Made by a program: the position numbers and the translations under genes. Below are positions 17,060 through 25,119 of a DNA stretch of 64,000 bases, piece by piece. The DNA is from an uncultured Clostridia bacterium (GTDB lineage Bacteria > Bacillota > Clostridia > Christensenellales > UBA1242): NCBI GenBank assembly GCA_944382715.1, contig CALWNC010000007.1:1-64000 (forward strand), read 5' to 3'. Under the pieces are notes generated by a model, which made no database searches, was not told the DNA's origin, and saw only the letters and a program-made list of their open reading frames with translations. Each line of letters begins with the position of its first letter. Within the stretch, counting starts at the first letter, position 1.

Positions 17060-18937
17060 ATGGCAAATACAAACAAGTTAAAAATGTTTACCGAATATGA
17101 CGATGCTAGAAGACCACAAAATGACATAACAAACGATGAACTCGGAAGGGTTGCACTTTCAATCAAAAATAAAACTCCAATGAAAGAGTCTGCGTCTGAA
17201 ATTCAGGCTAGGAGAGATAGGGTAATTTACAACAAACTTGTAAAACTTGTTCCAATCATTGAAGAGGCAGAAGATGCCGTCAATGCAAGAATAAAAATAA
17301 TTAATGGTGCAAATGTAAAGGTTAGAAATTTTAGGCTTAGCACTTCATTTTCGGTTGAGTCCGTAAAGAGTTTGACTACTGGCGTTATGACAAAACTCAA
17401 CTTTAATAGAATTGAAGACGGCGTCAATACTCCAACCAGTTTAAATTTAAACATCAATGTCAACAGATTTTTAAAATATTCAGCTTCTGAGGCGTACACA
17501 ATCTTGACTTCAACACTTTACAAGTCAGTTATGGGAAAGGATATGCCAAAAATATTTGACCTTAGAAGACATTATCCAAATGATCACAAGAGAGATATGC
17601 AAACTGGATATGGGGTGGACATAAAGTACACATTTGCATATTCACTTGCAAAATTTAAACTTGAAATTTACATTGCAAGGTTTTTAAAAGACTATTCAGT
17701 GAATAACAAAATCAGGGGGACAGTGAGCGACATTCCAGCACTCTCTGAAGATATTGCAAAAGCTATTCTCAAAAATGGCTTGACGGAAGAAGCCATTAAA
17801 GACATTGCAGACGGAAAGTTTGTTTTATCTACGCTTGACGGCGATATTAAGGCACTTGGCACGGACTATGAAAGCACTCACACCCCACCAGAAAGAAAGG
17901 GAAATAACTCAAATTATAGGGGAGAGCAAACTTGGCTTAATCAAGAACAGCAACTTGAAGGAAGAGAACAGTTTATAAAAACCTATATACAAGATGAAAG
18001 TAAACTTAATAAAATGTATGGGTTATTAGATAATAATTCAGATGAAAGAAGTAAAACTATTAATGAATCACTTACTAGTGACGAAAGATTAAAGGCATCT
18101 TTCAATTCAGTCAAAAAAATGTTTACTCCATACGGCATTAACAGGTCGTCAGCTAATATGAGAAATTTACAGGATTTCTGCACTACCTTTTCAAACTCTT
18201 ACATGCAGGCACATGGACTTTCTGGTGTGGAAATCAAATTTATTAATGACCCAAGCAACACGGCAATTGGTGAGTACTATGATTGTGGAACAAGTCAGTA
18301 CATTGAAGTGAACCTTGCAAAAATTTCGGGCGACAAGGGAATTGTTGACCTTACTACAACCCTTGCACACGAACTCACTCACGCAGTAGACTCTTCTTAT
18401 CACAAAGTTCACGGGCAATACAACAAGTATGGTGGTGGAATTGTCGACAGTATTTCAACCGACATTTCTAACTCTGGTTTAAATGGCAGGGCATATGAAC
18501 TACTCAAAGACTTAAACTACAAGTGCTACAAGGCTGACCCTTGTGAGCAGAGAGCAAGGGACGGCGAGCAGATTGGCGTTGACTTTGTAAGACAACTTGC
18601 GGGAGATGAATTTAAGGAAGAAATTGCAAAATATAACAAGAGTAACAGTCAGTATCAAGAAAAGGTAAACGCAGTTAAGGCAAATCTTGACTCTTACATT
18701 GCAGAAAAGGAGAGCGAATTTGCCAGCCTTTCAATAGACCCAAGCTCAAAGGGATATTCAATGATAAAAGAAAAACTTGCATATTTAAGAGAAAGGGCAG
18801 AAATTGAAAGAGTTAATGCAACGGACAAGATAAAAGGAAAGAGAGAAGAAATTCAAAAGCAAGGCAAAGAAGATTCAAAGCAAAAAATGGAACAGGTCAC
18901 TACAGATTTAGATAGTCTTAGTGCAATGATGGGCTAA
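17060..18937 (+). CDS. putative HExxH zinc metallopeptidase, 625 aa
   Basis: The N-terminal ~340 residues match nothing I recognise. The C-terminal part has a credible zincin site: TTTLAHELTHAVD (H437, E438, H441) and, ~55 residues on, CEQRARDGE (E496 or E503) as a likely third ligand, as in gluzincins that cut proteins. The last ~80 residues are a charged coiled coil. There is no signal peptide or membrane segment, so it appears cytoplasmic or phage-like rather than secreted. It is preceded by its own strong promoter and followed by a long hairpin terminator. Substrate unknown. Confidence 0.7.
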   Translation: MANTNKLKMFTEYDDARRPQNDITNDELGRVALSIKNKTPMKESASEIQARRDRVIYNKLVKLVPIIEEAEDAVNARIKIINGANVKVRNFRLSTSFSVESVKSLTTGVMTKLNFNRIEDGVNTPTSLNLNINVNRFLKYSASEAYTILTSTLYKSVMGKDMPKIFDLRRHYPNDHKRDMQTGYGVDIKYTFAYSLAKFKLEIYIARFLKDYSVNNKIRGTVSDIPALSEDIAKAILKNGLTEEAIKDIADGKFVLSTLDGDIKALGTDYESTHTPPERKGNNSNYRGEQTWLNQEQQLEGREQFIKTYIQDESKLNKMYGLLDNNSDERSKTINESLTSDERLKASFNSVKKMFTPYGINRSSANMRNLQDFCTTFSNSYMQAHGLSGVEIKFINDPSNTAIGEYYDCGTSQYIEVNLAKISGDKGIVDLTTTLAHELTHAVDSSYHKVHGQYNKYGGGIVDSISTDISNSGLNGRAYELLKDLNYKCYKADPCEQRARDGEQIGVDFVRQLAGDEFKEEIAKYNKSNSQYQEKVNAVKANLDSYIAEKESEFASLSIDPSSKGYSMIKEKLAYLRERAEIERVNATDKIKGKREEIQKQGKEDSKQKMEQVTTDLDSLSAMMG

Positions 18938-18981
18938 TTAAACTCAGTAAGAAAAGAAATCTGAAATTTTATTAATCAATT

Positions 18982-19064
18982 AAAATGAAAATTCATAGTA
19001 GTAAAATTGAAAAAAGAAATGAAAATTCAATCAATTTTAACATTTTTATGAATTTTCATTTTTT
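18982..19064 (+). terminator. long nested hairpin terminator
   Basis: An outer stem AAAATGAAAATTCATA / TATGAATTTTCATTTT (18982-18997 and 19047-19062) encloses a second stem AAAATTGA / TCAATTTT (19003-19010, 19031-19038). A T-run follows, and the -35 box of the next promoter begins just 3 bp later. Confidence 0.7.
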
Positions 19065-19066
19065 AT

Positions 19067-19095
19067 TTGAAAAAAATATTGTTGTTTGGTATAAT
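19067..19095 (+). promoter_or_regulatory. strong SigA promoter of the topoisomerase operon
   Basis: TTGAAA (19067-19072), a 17-bp spacer, and TGG-TATAAT (extended -10; 19090-19095). The predicted start lies ~20 bp before the GGGAGGA RBS and the ATG at 19123. Confidence 0.85.
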
Positions 19096-19122
19096 TTTGA
19101 TTATAATGGCATGGGAGGAACT

Positions 19123-21132
19123 ATGGCAGAAACAAAAGTAAAAAAAGTTACAGGAAAAGAAAAGGGAACAAAGTCTTACGGAGCAAAGGACATACAGATT
19201 TTGGAGGGGCTTGACGCAGTTAGGCTCAGACCGGGCATGTACATTGGGACCACTGGAAGCAGAGGTCTTCATCACTTGGTTTGGGAAATTGTGGACAACT
19301 CTGTTGACGAAGCGGCAAACGGATATTGCTCTAAAATTGTCGTAACACTTAACAAAGACGGTTCAATCACCGTTGAAGACAATGGTAGAGGTATTCCCGT
19401 TGAAATGCACCCACAAAAAAAGGTTTCGGCGGCTGAGGTTGTTTTTACTGAGCTTCATGCAGGTGGAAAGTTTAACAATGAAAACTATGCATATTCTGGT
19501 GGACTTCACGGGGTTGGTGCTTCGGTTGTAAATGCTCTTTCTAGGTGGCTTAAGCTTGAAATTAGGCGAGATGGCAAAAGGTATGTTCAAGAATATGCTA
19601 GCAAAGAGGACGCGCATGGAAAGGTTAAAGGTGGCGTACCACTTTATCCACTCAGGCAAGTTGGAGTAGCCGTTTCTACTGGAACAACTGTTACTTTTAT
19701 GCCAGACGACAGAATTTTTGAATCAATTGAATTTAATCCTGACACTATAAAAGAACATCTTCAAGAAGTTTCGTTTTTAAACAAGGGGCTTGAGATTGAT
19801 TTTGTAGTACAAAAAGAAAAGGAAGAAGATTCAAAATCTTATACTTTTAAATATGACGGTGGGGTTGTGGATTTTGTAAAATATATTAACGAGTCTAAAA
19901 ATCCACTCTACGAAACTCCTATTTATATTTCTGGAGAAGTAGACGACATTAAAGTTGAAATTGCAATGCAACACACTGATAGTTACAACGAAAGTATCTT
20001 TTCTTATGTTAATAACATTCAAACCCCTGATGGTGGAACTCATGAGATTGGGTTTAAAAGTGGACTTACAAAGGCGCTCTCAGAACTTGCACAAAATGGC
20101 AGTTCGCTTAAAGGCAAAGAAGCAGAACTACTTGTTGGTGACGATTTTAGAGAGGGACTTACAACTGTTATTCTTGTAAAAATGAAAACGGTTGAGTTTG
20201 AGGGACAAACCAAAGCAAAACTTGGTAATCCTCAGGCAAGACCTGCCGTTGAAAGTGTTGTCATAAAGGGACTTACGGATTATTTTTCTGGAAAGAAAAA
20301 TACTAAGACGCTTTCTTCAATTTTAGAAAAGGCTCTTGGGGCTGCAAAGGTTCGTGAGGCTTCAAGAAAGGCAAAAGAGATTGCCAGACAGAAAAATTCG
20401 ATTGAAAATTCCACTCTTATTGGAAAGCTTGCATCTTGCACGGGCAAAGATTACAAGAATAATGAAATCTTTATTGTTGAAGGTGACTCTGCTGGTGGCA
20501 GTTGCAAACAGGCAAGGGACAGGCACTTTCAGGCTATTTTGCCACTTAGGGGCAAACCACTAAACGTTGAAAAAAAGCGAATTGACCAGGTTTTAATGAA
20601 TGAAGAATTTAGGACTCTGATTTCTGCTCTTGGGGCTGGAATTGGGGAGGACTTTGATATTGATGCAATAAAGTATAACAAGATTATTATTTTAGCTGAT
20701 GCAGACCAAGACGGTTTTCACATTAGAAGTATACTATTAACTTTCTTTTTCAGGTATATGAAGTCACTCATTACCAATGGGCACGTGTTTATTGGACTTC
20801 CACCACTTTACAGAATTTCAAAGAGAGATGTAATTGAATATGTTTACTCTGATGCAGAACTTCCAGAGGCAATCAAGAGAGTTGGCAAAGGCTACAAACT
20901 TCAAAGATACAAAGGTCTTGGCGAAATGGACAAAGACCAACTTTGGGAAACTACTATGGATCCAACTCAGCGTACTTTGGTTCAAGTTACAATTGAGGAC
21001 GCCGCTGAGGCTGAAAAAATGATTTCTACTTGGATGAGTGATAATGTTGAGGTTAGAAAAGAATACATTGCTGAGCACGCAAACTTCTCAAGAGTAGACT
21101 CGCTCTCTGAATTTATGAGCAAAAAGAAATAG
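19123..21132 (+). CDS. parE: type II topoisomerase ATPase subunit (ParE/GyrB)
   Basis: A 669-residue GyrB/ParE protein. The GHKL ATPase domain shows EIVDNSVDEAANG, VEDNGRGIPVEMHP, and GLHGVGASVVNALS. The TOPRIM domain shows EGDSAGGSCKQARDR, PLRGKPLNVEK and ADADQDGFHIR. The C-terminus has LPPLYRI and RYKGLGEMD. It pairs with the subunit 12 bp downstream to form an A2B2 enzyme. I favour topoisomerase IV because the partner lacks a GyrA box, but GyrB cannot be ruled out without the second pair in the genome. The ATG at 19123 is chosen for its GGAGG RBS; an upstream frame would run into the promoter. Confidence 0.85.
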   Translation: MAETKVKKVTGKEKGTKSYGAKDIQILEGLDAVRLRPGMYIGTTGSRGLHHLVWEIVDNSVDEAANGYCSKIVVTLNKDGSITVEDNGRGIPVEMHPQKKVSAAEVVFTELHAGGKFNNENYAYSGGLHGVGASVVNALSRWLKLEIRRDGKRYVQEYASKEDAHGKVKGGVPLYPLRQVGVAVSTGTTVTFMPDDRIFESIEFNPDTIKEHLQEVSFLNKGLEIDFVVQKEKEEDSKSYTFKYDGGVVDFVKYINESKNPLYETPIYISGEVDDIKVEIAMQHTDSYNESIFSYVNNIQTPDGGTHEIGFKSGLTKALSELAQNGSSLKGKEAELLVGDDFREGLTTVILVKMKTVEFEGQTKAKLGNPQARPAVESVVIKGLTDYFSGKKNTKTLSSILEKALGAAKVREASRKAKEIARQKNSIENSTLIGKLASCTGKDYKNNEIFIVEGDSAGGSCKQARDRHFQAILPLRGKPLNVEKKRIDQVLMNEEFRTLISALGAGIGEDFDIDAIKYNKIIILADADQDGFHIRSILLTFFFRYMKSLITNGHVFIGLPPLYRISKRDVIEYVYSDAELPEAIKRVGKGYKLQRYKGLGEMDKDQLWETTMDPTQRTLVQVTIEDAAEAEKMISTWMSDNVEVRKEYIAEHANFSRVDSLSEFMSKKK

Positions 21133-21144
21133 TGAGGATTTTTT

Positions 21145-23643
21145 ATGAGTGAAGAAATGAATGAAAATACTGATGATGTTACCGCGGAAAAGCCTGATGT
21201 TATTGACGGCTCTACCTTTGGTAAAAATGTTATTCAAAAAGATATTGATGTCGTTTTAAGTGAATCAATGATTCCTTACTCTGAGCACGTCATTTTGGAG
21301 CGTGCACTTCCAAGAGTTGAGGACGGGCTTAAACCAGTTCAGCGTAGAATACTTTACACTCTCTTTGAACTTGACATTACTCCTGACAAAGATTACAAAA
21401 AAAGTGCAAGAATTGTTGGTGAATGTCTTGGTAAATTTCACCCTCACGGCGACACTTCGGTTTACGATGCCATGGTTCGTATGGCTCAAAACTTTAACAT
21501 GCGTGAGGTCTTAGTTGATGGTCACGGAAATTACGGCTCTGTTGACGGTGACGGCGCTGCCGCTATGCGTTACACAGAAGCTAGAATGGCTCCACTTTCT
21601 CTTGAAATTCTCCGTGACCTTGACAAAAATACAGTTGATTGGACCTTAAACTTTGACGACTCTCTTCAAGAGCCAGTTACACTTCCTTGTCGTTTTCCAA
21701 ATCTTCTTGTTAACGGCTCAAATGGTATTGCTATTGGTCTTGCAACAAATATTCCTACTCACAATCTCGGCGAAGTTATCTCAGGCGCAGTTGCAATGAT
21801 TGACAATCGTGACATTACTCTTGACGAAATGATGAAAATTATTCCTGGTCCAGATTTTCCAACTGGGGGATATATTCTTGCCGGTGAAGAACTTAAAAAG
21901 GCATATGATACTGGTAAAGGTAAGATTTTGCTTAGGGCTAAGGTTCACATTGAAGGCAAGCCCGGTGAAAGACAAAATATTGTTATGACCGAAATTCCAT
22001 ATGGCGTTAACAAGTCTAAAATGCTTCAACAGATTTTAAATGTTCGTGATAGTAAAAAATACGATTTATCTTGCATAACGGAGATTCTTGATGAGTCTGA
22101 CAGGTCTGGTACTAGAGCTGTGGTTAGAGTTAAAAGAGATACTGATATTAGCAAGCTTCTTGAGATTCTATTTAAAGAGACTGATATGCAGGTTTCATAT
22201 GGAATTAACATGGTTGCTATCGCCGATGGCAGACCTCAACAAATGGGACTCCTTGATATTATTGCTTATTACATTGACTATCAACGCGATGTTATTTACA
22301 GAAGAACAAAATTTGACCTTGACAATGCCAAAGAAAGAGAACACATTTTACTGGGTCTTATTATTGCCGTTAAAAACATTGACGAAGTTATCAAAATTAT
22401 AAAAAAGAGTGAAGACACTCCTGAAGCTAAACGCAAGCTTATGGAGAGATTTAACCTTTCTGACAGACAGGCTCAAGCTATTCTTGATATGCGTCTTGCA
22501 AGGCTCACTTCTCTTGAAATTTACAAGCTTGAGCAGGAGCTTAAAGAAGTTCAAGACCTTATTGCTCGTCTTTCTCAAATTCTTAACTCTAAAAAATTGC
22601 AATTTGATATAGTTAAGCAAGAAATGCTTGAAATTAAAAAGAAATTTAAGGACCCTCGCAGAACCACAATTATTGAAGATGAAAGTCATTATAAAATTCA
22701 AGATTTAACAAAAACTGTTTCAAGTTCTGCACAGAGTGTTTATGTTGCACTCTCTGAAGCTGGCACTATTAAATGTTTTACTCCTACTATTTATTCAAAT
22801 TCTGGAAAAGCTTGGTCAGACAAATCAAAACTTCATGAATCTCATATTGCCTTTTTAAAGACTTCGACAGATAAGAGAATCTTGGTATTTACTAATCTTG
22901 GTAATGTTATTAAAGTTGATGTAGATGAAATTCCAGCTTGCAAATGGAAAGAAAAGGGAGTTGGAATTCAAAAGTTTGCTAAGTCTTTTGAAAAGGGTGA
23001 AAAACCTATTGCGATGATTGAAGAACCAAACGAAGATTCTTCTGGAGATATTCTCTTTTATACCAAACTTGGAATGGTTAAAAGGTCTCCACTTACTGAG
23101 TATTTTGTTGCTAAATCAAATTATCAGGCAATTAAACTTAAAGATGATGAGCTTGTTGGGGTTCAAATTGATGAGCCAGACACTTCAATTATGTTTGTAA
23201 CAAAAAATGGTCTTGGCGTTAATATTGAAAAAACAGATATTCAACCTCAAGGTAGAATTGCTTCTGGTGTAAAAGGCGTTCTATTAAACGATGGCGATGA
23301 GGTTATTTTTGCAGGTCAAGTTAAGCAAGGTCAAAGCATTGTTTTAGTATCAAACTGTGCCTATGCTAAGCAAATTAACACTTCGGAAATTGAGGTTTCG
23401 GCAAGATACAGAAAGGGTGTTAAGGTGTTTGACCTTAAAGGCGAGCTATCAAGTGGTACTGCAGTTTCTTGTGCAGGCACTTTTGACAAAGAAGACGACA
23501 TTATTATTGAAGTTACAGATGGTGAGTATGCCGTAATTTCGGTTAATTCTATTTATGAGGATACTAGGTCAAGCAAGGGTAAGCCTCTTTCTGTTGAATT
23601 TGGAAAAACTATTATTAGAGCATTTATTAAGCACAATCTATAA
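21145..23643 (+). CDS. parC: type II topoisomerase cleavage subunit (ParC/GyrA)
   Basis: An 832-residue GyrA/ParC protein. The winged helix holds the catalytic Tyr143 in AMRYTEARMAP, and GKFHPHGDTSVYDAMVRM marks the quinolone-resistance region. Thr104 stands where many GyrA proteins have Ser83. A coiled-coil and tower region follows (DRQAQAILDMRLARLTSLE). The C-terminal beta-pinwheel lacks the QRRGGKG GyrA box: the first blade reads CKWKEKGVGIQKF, and later blades have RIASGVKG. That points to topo IV or a non-gyrase paralogue, which decatenates chromosomes. The operon with the upstream ATPase subunit is firm. Confidence 0.85.
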   Translation: MSEEMNENTDDVTAEKPDVIDGSTFGKNVIQKDIDVVLSESMIPYSEHVILERALPRVEDGLKPVQRRILYTLFELDITPDKDYKKSARIVGECLGKFHPHGDTSVYDAMVRMAQNFNMREVLVDGHGNYGSVDGDGAAAMRYTEARMAPLSLEILRDLDKNTVDWTLNFDDSLQEPVTLPCRFPNLLVNGSNGIAIGLATNIPTHNLGEVISGAVAMIDNRDITLDEMMKIIPGPDFPTGGYILAGEELKKAYDTGKGKILLRAKVHIEGKPGERQNIVMTEIPYGVNKSKMLQQILNVRDSKKYDLSCITEILDESDRSGTRAVVRVKRDTDISKLLEILFKETDMQVSYGINMVAIADGRPQQMGLLDIIAYYIDYQRDVIYRRTKFDLDNAKEREHILLGLIIAVKNIDEVIKIIKKSEDTPEAKRKLMERFNLSDRQAQAILDMRLARLTSLEIYKLEQELKEVQDLIARLSQILNSKKLQFDIVKQEMLEIKKKFKDPRRTTIIEDESHYKIQDLTKTVSSSAQSVYVALSEAGTIKCFTPTIYSNSGKAWSDKSKLHESHIAFLKTSTDKRILVFTNLGNVIKVDVDEIPACKWKEKGVGIQKFAKSFEKGEKPIAMIEEPNEDSSGDILFYTKLGMVKRSPLTEYFVAKSNYQAIKLKDDELVGVQIDEPDTSIMFVTKNGLGVNIEKTDIQPQGRIASGVKGVLLNDGDEVIFAGQVKQGQSIVLVSNCAYAKQINTSEIEVSARYRKGVKVFDLKGELSSGTAVSCAGTFDKEDDIIIEVTDGEYAVISVNSIYEDTRSSKGKPLSVEFGKTIIRAFIKHNL

Positions 23644-23804
23644 TAAACTGTAATTTATTTTCTATTTTAACGATTTTTTTACTTATTTATTGAATTTTTG
23701 CATTATTTTGTAATTTTTTTACAATTTATATTAAAACGCAAAATAGCTTTAAATTTGAAAAATGTAAATTAATGTATTATTTTTTCTAAATATTTTATTA
23801 TTAT

Positions 23805-23833
23805 TTGACCAGAAATTTTAAGTTTGTTATAAT
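23805..23833 (+). promoter_or_regulatory. strong SigA promoter with extended -10
   Basis: TTGACC (23805-23810), a 17-bp spacer and TGT-TATAAT (23828-23833). It drives the gene with the GTG start at 23872. Confidence 0.85.
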
Positions 23834-23871
23834 AATACCATAGAAGCTCAATAAAGGGGAGGGTAAAACTT

Positions 23872-25053
23872 GTGTTTGGTTTTGGAAAAAAGAAAAAAAA
23901 TAAAAAAGATAGCAGTTTAGATTCTGAAATTGATGAAAAATCTAACAGCCAAGACATTGAAGAACCTACTGATCAGGCTCCTATTGATAATATTCAACCT
24001 GAAGATAGTGAAGAACCAGAAGTTGAATTAACAGAAAGTCAAAAAGAGAAAAAAGAAAAACTCGATTCTGTTAAAAGCAAGATCTCTAAAATCTTAAAAT
24101 CTAGCAATATTGAGATTATTGATGAAAATATTGGCGACGAGTATGATGATGACGAAATTTCAGAGTCTGAAAAACAAAAACAGCAAGATTATGATTCTCT
24201 TAAGGCTATCTTTGGAAAAGATGACAAAAACAAAAAGCAAGAACTTACCTTAACTATTGATGATTTTGACTATACTTATATTGGAAAGTATGTTGATGAA
24301 TATGACTTAATGCATAGAAAAAACATCAAAAAAATTAAACTTCCTAGTAAGTATGGAAAAATATTAAAAAAAGTTGCAATTATTGTTGTGGCAATTGGTA
24401 TTTTAGTAGGTGGTATTATTTTTGCTGTTAATTTCACTGCTGAACCAGCTTACTATTTAAGTTCAATTTCTCTTTCACAATATGAGCAGTCATATTTTGT
24501 CAATGAAAATTTTGATTATACTGGCATTTATATTTATGCAACTTATTCAAATGGGAAAAATTCTTATACAGAAACTATTTCTTTAAAAAATGACTATTAT
24601 AGAGCTTCACTTTCAAGAGGTGCTTTTACTGCAGATAGTAGAAGTAATATCACATTTAATCAAGGTACAGAAGCCTATCTTGGCTTTAGTTATGGTGGGC
24701 TTACTTGCACTATAAAAATAAATATTAAGACTAAAATAGAGGAAAGTTTAACTGTTAAATATACTAATGGATTGTTTGAGCTTTCTAATGGTGACACTAT
24801 TTCTAATAGAAACTTATTTGCACTTATTGACTATTCTAATTATAATAGTGAACTTCTAGAACTTTCATCACTTCGCATTTATGTTGATGGAACTGCTCTT
24901 ACATACGATATAACTTCAAGGGCATTTATACTTACAAATGATATTACTGAAAGTTCTATAATTAGCATTATGTATGATGATTACACTGTGACGCTAACTT
25001 ACATTGAAGGCTCAAGGGGAATAAATCAAGTAACATCTGAAAATGCAGCTTAA
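23872..25053 (+). CDS. single-pass membrane protein with Ig-like (Big_3-type) repeat
   Basis: A 393-residue protein. It has a charged, disordered cytoplasmic N-terminus (FGKKKKNKK then Glu/Asp/Ser-rich), one membrane helix at about residues 164-187 (KVAIIVVAIGILVGGIIFAVNF), and an extracytoplasmic C-terminal half. The outer part contains a stretch SQYEQSYFVNENFDYTG, with IYATYSNG shortly after, that resembles bacterial Ig-like group 3 domains. The start is GTG with a GGGGAGGG RBS. Function is unknown; an envelope or adhesion role is inferred from topology only. A bidirectional terminator follows. Confidence 0.75.
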   Translation: MFGFGKKKKNKKDSSLDSEIDEKSNSQDIEEPTDQAPIDNIQPEDSEEPEVELTESQKEKKEKLDSVKSKISKILKSSNIEIIDENIGDEYDDDEISESEKQKQQDYDSLKAIFGKDDKNKKQELTLTIDDFDYTYIGKYVDEYDLMHRKNIKKIKLPSKYGKILKKVAIIVVAIGILVGGIIFAVNFTAEPAYYLSSISLSQYEQSYFVNENFDYTGIYIYATYSNGKNSYTETISLKNDYYRASLSRGAFTADSRSNITFNQGTEAYLGFSYGGLTCTIKINIKTKIEESLTVKYTNGLFELSNGDTISNRNLFALIDYSNYNSELLELSSLRIYVDGTALTYDITSRAFILTNDITESSIISIMYDDYTVTLTYIEGSRGINQVTSENAA

Positions 25054-25089
25054 TTAGTAAATATATTTTTTATATTAATATGAATAAAA

Positions 25090-25119
25090 AACCACGAGAA
25101 ATTTCTCGTGATTTTTTTA
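25090..25119. terminator. bidirectional terminator between convergent genes
   Basis: Perfect palindrome CACGAGAAATTTCTCGTG flanked by A-rich and T-rich tracts. Confidence 0.85.
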
